A stretch of 24,978 bases of DNA from Fimenecus sp045594645. GTDB lineage: Bacteria > Bacillota > Clostridia > Oscillospirales > Acutalibacteraceae. How positions within the stretch are numbered: the first letter of the stretch is position 1; each line of letters starts with the position of its first letter. The translations under genes and the position numbers were made by a program. Location: contig JAZNYY010000004.1 in the NCBI GenBank assembly GCA_045594645.1, forward strand, positions 1 through 24,978. Reading direction: 5' to 3'. The notes under the pieces were generated by a model that did no database searches, had not been told where the DNA came from, and saw only the letters and a list, made by a program, of their open reading frames with translations. Shown here piece by piece: positions 13,285-19,980 of this stretch.

Positions 13285-14643
13285 TTACTCAAAAATTTCG
13301 TTAATACTGCTGATATGATTGCTCTTTGTAACAACCACAATACTGTCGCCTAATTCAATGCTGTCATTACCGCCGGGGAAAATCACCTTGTGATTTCTGA
13401 TTATGCAGGCGATAAGTGATTCGCTTTTGATTTTCAAGTCCTTAAGCGGAACGCCAACGCCCCAGAAATCTGTGTTTATTTTGAATTCAAGTGCTTCAAC
13501 CTGCCCGCCGACAAGCTTATAAAGAGTCTGCACGCTTGATTCCTCGCCCGAATTCTCAAGTGCACGCACAAAGCCTATAATTCTGTTTGCGGCGATAGTT
13601 TTTGAAGAGAATGCGCTGTCCATGCCAATGCTTTCAAGCACCTGATAAGATACGCGGTTAACCTTTGCAACAGTTTTGCTGATGCCGAGAGATGAGGCGT
13701 ACATTGCAGAGATAATATTTTCTTCGTCAATGGTGGTAAGGGCTACAAATGCATCCTGACCGTCAAGACCCTGCTCAAGTAAAACTGCACGGTCAGTACC
13801 GTCACCATGAATGATATTTGCCTCGGGAAGAAGCTCGCAAAGCTTTTCGCAACGGTCCATATCGTTTTCAATAATTTTTACATTGTATCCGCCCGTACTG
13901 CAAAGCTGACGAGCAAGATAATATCCCATTTTGCCGCCACCGATAATCATAATATCCTTTGTGCGATGCTTGTAAATCTTGAGCTTTTTCATAAAGCTTA
14001 CAAGCACACCGCGGGGAGCAGTAATGTGAATTTTGTCACCTGCTTTAAGCACAAAATCACCGCGGGGGATAATAACCTCATTTTTACGCTGAACTGCACA
14101 GACAAGAATTCTTGTATTAAAATTACTGAAAATATCAGTAAGGGGCATATCACAAAGCGGATTGCCCATTTCAATTTTGAGTTCAACAAGGTCAACAAGA
14201 CCGCGATAGAATGTTTCAATGTTTATAGCATTGGGGAAACGAAGCACCTTTGCAATTTCATTTGCCGCGTCAAATTCGGGATTGACAATCATACTTAAGC
14301 CCAATTCGTCTTTAAAGAACGGAATTTGCTTTATATATTCAGGATTTCGAACTCTTGCTATTGTGTGCTTTGAACCCGCTTTCTTTGCCATAAGACAAGA
14401 AAGGATGTTAAGCTCATCCGATGATGTTGCAGCGATAAAAAGGTCAGAATCGCCAACGCCTGCTTCAAGCTGTAATTCATAGCTTGCACCGTTTCCGCAA
14501 ATACCCATAACATCAAACGAGTTAACCATTTGTTCAATAACCTTTGGGTTGCGGTCAATAACAACAACATCGTGGCCTTCGTTTGAAAGATGCTCAACAA
14601 GTGTAGCACCTACCTTGCCGTCACCAACAATTACAATATTCAT
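13285..14643 (-). CDS. trkA: TrkA-type potassium channel regulatory subunit with two RCK domains
   Basis: 452 residues, soluble. Tandem RCK layout: a Rossmann RCK-N with GDGKVG at 7-12 and Asp30 in VVVID, an RCK-C around 140-218, a second RCK-N with GGGKMG at 235-240, and a second RCK-C to the end. The protein binds NAD(H) or adenine nucleotides and controls TrkH. It is the first gene of the trkA-trkH-alr operon, with an AAGGTGA ribosome site 5 nt before the ATG and a promoter at 14688-14716. Confidence 0.95.
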   Translation of the reverse strand: MNIVIVGDGKVGATLVEHLSNEGHDVVVIDRNPKVIEQMVNSFDVMGICGNGASYELQLEAGVGDSDLFIAATSSDELNILSCLMAKKAGSKHTIARVRNPEYIKQIPFFKDELGLSMIVNPEFDAANEIAKVLRFPNAINIETFYRGLVDLVELKIEMGNPLCDMPLTDIFSNFNTRILVCAVQRKNEVIIPRGDFVLKAGDKIHITAPRGVLVSFMKKLKIYKHRTKDIMIIGGGKMGYYLARQLCSTGGYNVKIIENDMDRCEKLCELLPEANIIHGDGTDRAVLLEQGLDGQDAFVALTTIDEENIISAMYASSLGISKTVAKVNRVSYQVLESIGMDSAFSSKTIAANRIIGFVRALENSGEESSVQTLYKLVGGQVEALEFKINTDFWGVGVPLKDLKIKSESLIACIIRNHKVIFPGGNDSIELGDSIVVVTKSNHISSINEIFE

Positions 14644-14687
14644 TAAAAATTCACCTTTTTAAAAATGCTTAAAATTATACAAATACT

Positions 14688-14716
14688 ATACTATCACAAA
14701 AAAACATAATTTACAA
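14688..14716 (-). promoter_or_regulatory. Possible promoter of the trkA-trkH-alr operon
   Basis: On the minus strand TTGTAA (14711-14716), 17 nt, TAGTAT (14688-14693). A second -10-like TATAAT lies downstream (about 14676) without a well-placed -35. Confidence 0.4.
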
Positions 14717-14761
14717 GATAGTTGACTACACTTTATTTGTGTGTTAAATTATGTGAAAAAG

Positions 14762-14914
14762 ATAAATTTGAATTTGGCTGACTCATTTATATGGTTATGT
14801 AATTTTGTAGGGGCTGGCGTCCTCGACAGCCCTAACCAAATATACAGGTAAATTAACAATGGGTCGTCGAGGACGCCGACCCCTACGAAATGAGTTCGAC
14901 AAACTCCAATTTAT
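14762..14914. repeat. MITE-like unit with terminal inverted repeats and two family-1 hairpins
   Basis: About 153 bp in the 306-bp gap between trkA and the next gene. The left end (14762-14784) and the reverse complement of the right end (14892-14914) match at 18 of 23 positions. Inside are two family-1 hairpins facing each other (14807-14832 and 14861-14886). A 51-base left segment (14764-14814) recurs at 22437-22487 with 3 differences, and a 22-base right segment (14896-14917) recurs at 22640-22661 with 2. There is no coding capacity, so any movement would need a transposase supplied elsewhere. Confidence 0.65.
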
Positions 14915-14949
14915 CGAGATGAAGTCCTCATACGAAAGGATATGATTAT

Positions 14950-15876
14950 ATGAATAAAAAGGTTAAAGCAATAATTTTATCTTCGGTTGCGTTGGTTTCG
15001 GCACTGGGAATTGCAACGGGCGTGTTTTTTGGCATATATCCTCTGACACCTAAAGTAGAAATAAAATCTGCCGATGAAAGAATAAGCAATAACGAAAGTC
15101 TGCTTGTTGCAAGCTATAATACGGCGGCACCTTGGGGAAATCTCATAGAAGGTACATACACTACTCGTCGTGCCCACCTTTTTGCACAGCAAATCAATAA
15201 TACTTTGCCCGATGTTCTCGGTGTGCAGGAGCTCAACAGTTTTTGGGCGGAAAAAATGGAAGAGTTGTTACCGCAATACGATTACTATGGTGTTAAGCGT
15301 GGCGGTGATGATAAAGAAAGAACTTCTGAAATAAATGCTATTTATTATCTTAAAGATAAATTTGAATTACTTGAGAGCGACACTTTCTGGATTTCGCTCA
15401 CACCCGAAACTGAGTCAAGATTTGAGGGTGCAGGCTGTCACAGAATTTGCTCATATGTTGTGCTTAAAAATAAAGAAACGGGTTTTGTGTTTGCTCATAT
15501 GAATACTCATCTTGACAACTCAAGTACAGATGCGCAGAATTTGGGCGGAAAGTTAATTGCTGAAAAAGCAGAAGAATTAAAGAGCAAATATGATAACTTG
15601 TCCGTTGTGATTACGGGTGATTTCAACCAATATCCCGACGGACTTGCCGTGCAGACACTTATGGACAAAGGCTTTGCGAATGCCTGCGATACAGCAGAAA
15701 ACGGAAAAGCAATCGGGACTTATCAGGGTTGGGGAAAAGACCCTTATGACGCACCAATTGATTTTATTTTTGCAGACGATACCTTAAAAATAAAGAGTTA
15801 TATAGTCCACGAAGAAAAACAAGATAATTCATATGTTTCAGACCATTTTATGATTACGGCTGAGGTTGAAATATAA
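14950..15876 (+). CDS. Exported endonuclease/exonuclease/phosphatase-family protein
   Basis: 308 residues from the ATG at 14950 (AGGA 9 nt upstream; an earlier ATG at 14942 stops at once). Residues 7-30 form a signal peptide or anchor. The rest is the EEP (DNase I-like) metal-dependent fold: Asn57 in SYNTAAPW, Glu94 in VQELN, His187 in NTHLDN, Asp224 and Asn226 in GDFNQYPD, and the terminal SDH motif with His299. The substrate may be a nucleic acid, phospholipid or other phosphoester; the sequence does not decide. The gene starts just after a MITE-like repeat and another repeat fragment follows it. Confidence 0.9.
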   Translation: MNKKVKAIILSSVALVSALGIATGVFFGIYPLTPKVEIKSADERISNNESLLVASYNTAAPWGNLIEGTYTTRRAHLFAQQINNTLPDVLGVQELNSFWAEKMEELLPQYDYYGVKRGGDDKERTSEINAIYYLKDKFELLESDTFWISLTPETESRFEGAGCHRICSYVVLKNKETGFVFAHMNTHLDNSSTDAQNLGGKLIAEKAEELKSKYDNLSVVITGDFNQYPDGLAVQTLMDKGFANACDTAENGKAIGTYQGWGKDPYDAPIDFIFADDTLKIKSYIVHEEKQDNSYVSDHFMITAEVEI

Positions 15877-15883
15877 GCGCAAA

Positions 15884-15968
15884 ATGAAAAACGCAAAGTG
15901 CAAAATGTGCAAGGAATAGAGTAACTGCGGGCAGGCACGGAGACCTGCCCCTACAAAATTTATGTAAC
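15884..15968. repeat. Partial family-1 repeat unit, opposite orientation
   Basis: A hairpin (15927-15954: GGGCAGG/CCTGCCC ending in CCCCTAC) is followed by ACAAAATTTATGTAAC, which mirrors the outer flank of the units at 14762 and 22435. It is preceded by a run of TTTGCA/CATTTT-type words on the minus strand that also occurs at 22606-22640. So the same modules are present in reverse order. Confidence 0.55.
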
Positions 15969-15969
15969 G

Positions 15970-15996
15970 AAAAAGGTCGGTAGAAATACCGACCTT
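15970..15996 (-). terminator. Terminator of the XRE regulator gene
   Basis: AAGGTCGGTA and TACCGACCTT around a 4-nt loop, a perfect 10-bp stem. On the minus strand it runs into TTTTT, so it ends the XRE gene. The plus strand has only TTAATT after it. Confidence 0.8.
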
Positions 15997-16004
15997 AATT
16001 AATG

Positions 16005-16256
16005 TTAATCGTTTGATACGAGCCATTCCATATCTACTTTTAAAACTTTAGCAAGAACCTTTAATTCGTAATCAGCAACAAAACGATTGCCTTTTTCTAA
16101 ACGACTTATACTATCTCTCTCAATGTTTACACCTTCTACTTGAAGTTGGGCGGCAAGTTCGTCTTGCGTAAGTCCGCTTTTCTTTCTTGCCTGACGAACT
16201 TTTTTGCCACAAATGTTTTTGTTTCCATCATAATTATATATTTTCAATTTTGACAT
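16005..16256 (-). CDS. XRE-family HTH transcriptional regulator
   Basis: 83 residues from the ATG at 16256. The DNA-binding HTH_3 domain covers about residues 15-80: CGKKVRQARKKSGLTQDELA, then DSISRLEKGNRFV and LAKVLKVDMEWL. The IYNYDGNKNICG start is shared by similar small Clostridia regulators. The start is uncertain: GGAG touches the ATG, while a TTG three codons later (16247) has it at a better 9-nt spacing. The gene faces a small cysteine protein gene across about 119 bp holding inverted repeats, so it probably represses itself, that gene, or both (inference). Confidence 0.85.
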   Translation of the reverse strand: MSKLKIYNYDGNKNICGKKVRQARKKSGLTQDELAAQLQVEGVNIERDSISRLEKGNRFVADYELKVLAKVLKVDMEWLVSND

Positions 16257-16272
16257 CTCCACACCAGTATTT

Positions 16273-16310
16273 TGTGCTAATAATGCGTATTTTTTCTTGA
16301 CTTTAGCACA
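16273..16310. promoter_or_regulatory. Candidate operator of the XRE regulator
   Basis: TGTGCTAA (16273-16280) and its exact reverse complement TTAGCACA (16303-16310), 22 nt apart, flanking the -35 of the plus-strand promoter. A second dyad, TTGAC (16297-16301) and GTCAA (16315-16319), is interleaved. Confidence 0.5.
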
Positions 16311-16325
16311 TTTTGTCAATATAAT
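16297..16325 (+). promoter_or_regulatory. Sigma-A promoter of the small cysteine protein gene
   Basis: TTGACT (16297-16302), 17 nt, TATAAT (16320-16325), close to consensus. The right arm of the candidate operator lies in the spacer, so a bound regulator would block RNA polymerase. Confidence 0.7.
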
Positions 16326-16375
16326 TGTGTTAAAGATGCGAATGTTCAAAATTTTTAATAAAAAGAGGTAAAATT

Positions 16376-16594
16376 ATGAAATGTGATAACAAAATTTGCG
16401 TATATCAAGAAAATGGTCAATGCCGAAATGGTGAGGTTGAAATTGATTGGCGTGGAATTTGTAAGAATATGACACCGATTCGTATTACTGCTGACAATTT
16501 AAATGCTTCAAAGCTTTATTCAAATACAGTACTTGAATGTGGTGACTATCGCTTTGAAAGGGAAAAAGGCGAATATATCTGGTATAAAGATTGA
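16376..16594 (+). CDS. Small cysteine-containing protein of unknown function
   Basis: 72 residues, no signal or membrane segment. The N-terminal half has four cysteines (Cys3, Cys8, Cys16, Cys29) in the pattern CDNKICVY, GQCRNG, WRGIC, which could bind a metal; a fifth is Cys56. I do not recognise the family by name. An AGAGG ribosome site lies 7 nt before the ATG. Promoter and operator suggest control by the divergent XRE protein. A rubredoxin gene follows 80 nt later. Confidence 0.7.
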   Translation: MKCDNKICVYQENGQCRNGEVEIDWRGICKNMTPIRITADNLNASKLYSNTVLECGDYRFEREKGEYIWYKD

Positions 16595-16674
16595 TTAAGC
16601 AATAGTTATGTGCTATTAATATTTGAATAAACCTTTGTTAATAACATAAACTACTAAAAAAGTGAGGGATTTTT

Positions 16675-16833
16675 ATGGTTTATGTTTGTGGGGTTTGCGG
16701 TTGGATGTATGACGAGGAAGACGGCAATCCCAAAATGGATGTGACTCCGGGTACGCAATTTGATGATTTACCCGATTACTTTTTCTGTCCTGAATGCGGG
16801 CAGAAAAAAGATATGTTCATTCCTGAAAAATAA
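16675..16833 (+). CDS. Rubredoxin
   Basis: 52 residues, normal length. One iron is held by Cys5/Cys8 (CGVCGW) and Cys38/Cys41 (CPECG), with the conserved YDEEDG and DLPDYF segments between. It is a one-electron carrier for oxidative-stress or redox enzymes. GAGGG ribosome site 7 nt upstream. A second, different rubredoxin is at 21156. It may be transcribed with the preceding small gene or from a weak promoter in the 80-nt gap; no good promoter was seen there. Confidence 0.95.
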   Translation: MVYVCGVCGWMYDEEDGNPKMDVTPGTQFDDLPDYFFCPECGQKKDMFIPEK

Positions 16834-16840
16834 TGTTCTG

Positions 16841-16873
16841 ACGGCGGGAGTAAAATCTCGTCGTTGCTTTTTT
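16841..16873 (+). terminator. Terminator after rubredoxin 1
   Basis: ACGGC-GG-GAG, loop TAAAAT, CTC-GTCGT, then TGCTTTTTT. The stem has a two-base bulge and one G-U pair. Confidence 0.65.
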
Positions 16874-16878
16874 ATTAC

Positions 16879-16907
16879 TTGAAATATTATGGCTTTAATG
16901 ATACAAT
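16879..16907 (+). promoter_or_regulatory. Sigma-A promoter of the LRR-dockerin gene
   Basis: TTGAAA (16879-16884), 17 nt, TACAAT (16902-16907). Predicted transcription start near 16914. Confidence 0.6.
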
Positions 16908-16940
16908 TAAATATATGTGATTTGAAAGGACGGTGCAAAA

Positions 16941-18407
16941 ATGAAAAAAGCAGTTTCAACATTACTTTCGGCTGTAATGATTATGTGTATATTTGCGTTT
17001 TTGATGCCGTCTTTCGCTTTGTCTGACAGCGACTTTACATATGAAATTGTTGATGATAATGCCGTAATCACAGGGTATAACGGAACTGACACCGTAATTA
17101 CTGTTCCCGCACAAATCAATGGGATATCGGTTGGAAAAATCAATGATGGTGCATTCAGGGGCAACACTACGCTGAAATCTGTAACTGTAAGCTCCGGAAT
17201 TCAAGATATCGGTGCTTCTGCTTTTGCGAATTGCACAAGCCTTGCAACAGTATCTTTGCCCGATACAATTGTGCATATCGGTGAAAAGGCAATTTATAAC
17301 ACGGCTTATTATAATAACAAATCCAACTGGAAGCTCAGAAGAACTGAGTCATCAGGTGGCGTTAACATCGGCAATGGCATGGATACAATTGCTTGGGAGG
17401 ATATTGCGGCCCCCTTGCTCGAGTATCTTTATCTTGGCAAAAATCTCATTGAAATTGAATATTCGGGCTCGTACACCGTAAAAAAAGGCACACTTGTTAT
17501 TGCTGACGGTGCGGCGGTTGGGTCGGTAGAGGCATATGAAGTTGTGTTGCCGGATTCTGTTGTTTCAATAGGCTGCAGAGCTTTTGAGGGGTGCACAGAC
17601 CTTGAAACCGTAAAAAATCTTAACGCGATTGATTACATAGGCGACGGTGCGTTTAAAGATTGCACATCACTTAAAAAAATTGATATTTCAGAGTCTGCGG
17701 TTTTCAATGCAAATGCTATTTTTAATACGGGTTATTACAATAATGCTGAGAATTGGCAAAACGGCGTTCTTTATATGGGTAATCGTGTTGTAGGTGTTAA
17801 TTCCGAACAGAATGAGGTTCATATAAAAGACGGTGCAACTCATATTATCGGCGGTGCTTTGAGAGATAAAAACACAGTAATCCCTGCTTCTGTTACAAGC
17901 ATTGCGGATAATGCTTTTACCTCTACCGAAAATGTGACAATTTTCGGCTATTCTGATTCTAATGCTGAAAAATATGCAAAAGAAAAAGAGGTTTCTTTTG
18001 TTGCCCTTGATTCTTTAACAAAAGGCGATGTGGATTTCAACGGAAAAGTTGACGAAAATGACCTGAAAATTCTTTATTCGGTCTCTGCGTTGCAGAAATA
18101 TGAGGGTTATGCAATAAGCATTGCAGGGGATATGAACGAAGATGGCGCTGTTGACGGCTTCGACGCAATAATTCTCGATTTGTTCCTTAAAGAAATGGGG
18201 CCATCAACCATAAAGGGTGACGCAAATGGTGACGGTAAGGTTGAGAAGGCCGATTATGATTTGCTCGTGAAAATTTCTTTGGGACTTGAAACAACAGATA
18301 ATAATTTTATGTTCGACCGTTGCGATATAAACGAAGACGGTGCGGTTGACAGCTTTGATGCAATATATCTTGATTTGGCTCTTAACGGATTGGTAGCATT
18401 AGTATAA
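16941..18407 (+). CDS. Secreted BspA-type leucine-rich repeat protein with C-terminal dockerin repeats
   Basis: 488 residues. Signal peptide at 1-27 (cleavage likely after SFA). About residues 30-350 are BspA/LRR_5 repeats (KINDGAFRGNTTLKSVTVSS, IGASAFANCTSLATVSLPD, IGCRAFEGCTDLETV, IGDGAFKDCTSLKKI). From about 362 to the end there are four EF-hand-like calcium loops typical of dockerin type I: DVDFNGKVDENDL, DMNEDGAVDGFDAI, DANGDGKVEKADYD and DINEDGAVDSFDAI, arranged as two pairs. LRR_5 domains commonly bind surfaces or other proteins; dockerins attach to cohesins of a scaffold. No cohesin is in the window. The ribosome site lies in AAAGGACGG upstream of the ATG. The next gene starts 22 nt downstream. 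Confidence 0.88.
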   Translation: MKKAVSTLLSAVMIMCIFAFLMPSFALSDSDFTYEIVDDNAVITGYNGTDTVITVPAQINGISVGKINDGAFRGNTTLKSVTVSSGIQDIGASAFANCTSLATVSLPDTIVHIGEKAIYNTAYYNNKSNWKLRRTESSGGVNIGNGMDTIAWEDIAAPLLEYLYLGKNLIEIEYSGSYTVKKGTLVIADGAAVGSVEAYEVVLPDSVVSIGCRAFEGCTDLETVKNLNAIDYIGDGAFKDCTSLKKIDISESAVFNANAIFNTGYYNNAENWQNGVLYMGNRVVGVNSEQNEVHIKDGATHIIGGALRDKNTVIPASVTSIADNAFTSTENVTIFGYSDSNAEKYAKEKEVSFVALDSLTKGDVDFNGKVDENDLKILYSVSALQKYEGYAISIAGDMNEDGAVDGFDAIILDLFLKEMGPSTIKGDANGDGKVEKADYDLLVKISLGLETTDNNFMFDRCDINEDGAVDSFDAIYLDLALNGLVALV

Positions 18408-18429
18408 ATTTGGCAGAGAGGTGCCGTTT

Positions 18430-19863
18430 ATGATAAAGGATATTTATTCAAAAAAGATAACAGAGCTTCGCGAAAAAATGGGGATGTCGCAGAAGTCACT
18501 CGGCGAAAGGGTAAATGCCGATGAAAACACGGTTTGCCAATGGGAAAATGGTGAAATTGTGCCCACTGCCGAAGAATTTTATAAAATGGCAAAGCTTTTC
18601 GGTGTGTCAATGGATGTTTTCTTTGAAGCTGAAAGCCCTAAAACAAAAAAGACAAAAATGAACGGTATGGAGTCTTTAAATCAGCTTTACCGTATCGGCA
18701 GAGGTCCCTCAAGCTCTCATACAATGGGTCCCGAAAGGGCGTGTATTCTCTTTAAAGAAAAAAATCCCGATGCTGATGAATTTAAGGTGATTTTGTACGG
18801 CTCACTTGCCAAAACGGGCAAAGGTCACTGCACAGACACCGTAATCGAAAGTACCTTAGCCCCCGCTCCCTGCACCGTGGAGTTCGATTATCTTAAAACC
18901 GATATTGACCACCCAAATACAATGGAGCTTTATGCCTATAAAAACGGCGAGCAGACTGATTTTATACGCGTGTTCAGTGTGGGCGGCGGAAGAATTGAAT
19001 TCGAGGGTAGTAAAACTGCAACCGAGCCGATAGTTTATAGTTTGAGCACCTTTGCCGACATCAAAGCTTACTGCAAAGAGAAAAAATATCGTCTTTGGCA
19101 GTATGTTGACGAGGTTGAGGGCGAATATATCTGGAAATATCTTGCAGAAGTCTGGGGAACAATGAAAGATTCCATAGAGCGTGGTATTGAGGACGAGGGC
19201 GTTCTCCCAGGCGGACTTGAAGTGCAGAAAAAAGCAAAATATCTTTATAATATGGAGCACATCGGTGAAAGTGCTGAAACCCGTGAAAATCGCGAGGTCT
19301 GCTCTTATGCCTTTGCGGTGAGCGAGCAGAATGCCTCGGGCGGTCGAATTGTAACTGCCCCAACCTGTGGTGCGTCGGGTGTATTACCTGCTGTGCTTTA
19401 CTATATGCAGTTAAAACACGGCTTTACGGACCGTCAGATTTTGCAGGCTCTTGCAACGGGTGGACTTATAGGCAATCTTATAAAAACAAATGCCTCAATT
19501 TCGGGTGCGGAATGTGGCTGTCAGGCAGAGGTCGGTACGGCTTGTGCTATGGCTTCAGCGGCACTCGGTGAGCTTTTTGGACTTAAAAGAGGCAAAATCG
19601 AGTATGCGGCAGAAATTGCCATTGAGCACCATTTAGGTCTTACCTGCGACCCCATTTGCGGACTTGTGCAAATTCCTTGCATTGAGCGAAACGCAGTTGC
19701 CGCAATGCGTGCCATCAACGCCGTAAACCTTGCAAGCTTCTTGAGTGAAACAAGAAAAATTTCACTTGATAATGTAATTGAAACAATGCGTAAAACGGGT
19801 ATGGATATTGCTGCTGAATATCGCGAAACTTCTGAAGGTGGTTTAGCAACACTTAATATTTAA
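18430..19863 (+). CDS. sdaA: L-serine dehydratase (iron-sulfur, single chain) with N-terminal HTH domain
   Basis: 477 residues from the ATG at 18430 (GAGAGG 8 nt upstream); the in-frame GTG at 18421 is closer to that site and less likely. Residues 5-65 are an XRE-type HTH (ITELREKMGMSQKSLGERV, NTVCQWENGE, FYKMAKLFGVSMDVFF), then a lysine-rich linker. Residues 80-477 are a complete beta-plus-alpha L-serine dehydratase: GPSSSHTMGP at 92-101 and the [4Fe-4S] ligands Cys364, Cys406 and Cys417, with spacings of 42 and 11 that match characterised enzymes. It converts L-serine to pyruvate and ammonia. The DNA-binding head is unusual; it may let the enzyme regulate its own gene. No C-terminal cysteine plug (ends ATLNI). 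Confidence 0.93.
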   Translation: MIKDIYSKKITELREKMGMSQKSLGERVNADENTVCQWENGEIVPTAEEFYKMAKLFGVSMDVFFEAESPKTKKTKMNGMESLNQLYRIGRGPSSSHTMGPERACILFKEKNPDADEFKVILYGSLAKTGKGHCTDTVIESTLAPAPCTVEFDYLKTDIDHPNTMELYAYKNGEQTDFIRVFSVGGGRIEFEGSKTATEPIVYSLSTFADIKAYCKEKKYRLWQYVDEVEGEYIWKYLAEVWGTMKDSIERGIEDEGVLPGGLEVQKKAKYLYNMEHIGESAETRENREVCSYAFAVSEQNASGGRIVTAPTCGASGVLPAVLYYMQLKHGFTDRQILQALATGGLIGNLIKTNASISGAECGCQAEVGTACAMASAALGELFGLKRGKIEYAAEIAIEHHLGLTCDPICGLVQIPCIERNAVAAMRAINAVNLASFLSETRKISLDNVIETMRKTGMDIAAEYRETSEGGLATLNI

Positions 19864-19869
19864 AAACAA

Positions 19870-19890
19870 GGCGGGAGTCATACTCTCGCC
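19870..19890 (+). terminator. Hairpin terminator after the serine dehydratase gene
   Basis: GGCGGGAGT, loop CAT, ACTCTCGCC: nine pairs with one G-U. The following T-run is weak (ATTGTT), so termination may be partial. Confidence 0.55.
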
Positions 19891-19911
19891 ATTGTTATGA
19901 CGATATGGCAA

Positions 19912-19929
19912 TTGTTTAATATTGCACAA
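19912..19929. promoter_or_regulatory. Rex-like operator overlapping the flavodiiron promoter
   Basis: TTGTTTAATATTGCACAA resembles the clostridial Rex site TTGTTAA-N4-TTAACAA at 11 of 14 defined positions. It also sits in a longer dyad CAATTGT (19909-19915) and ACAATTG (19926-19932), and covers the -35 box at 19922-19927. Rex represses under high NADH/NAD in the family; use here is inferred. Confidence 0.4.
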
Positions 19930-19950
19930 TTGATATTTCTATTATATAAT
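19922..19950 (+). promoter_or_regulatory. Sigma-A promoter of the flavodiiron-rubredoxin operon
   Basis: TTGCAC (19922-19927), 17 nt, TATAAT (19945-19950). Predicted start near 19957, giving a short leader with the AGAGG ribosome site. Confidence 0.65.
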
Positions 19951-19980
19951 TGTATAAAATAAAAAGCAGAGGTAAAAATA

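Noticed and set aside
13807..14298. 163-residue plus-strand frame inside trkA
   Set aside because: Antisense shadow; the RCK motifs fix the coding strand as minus.
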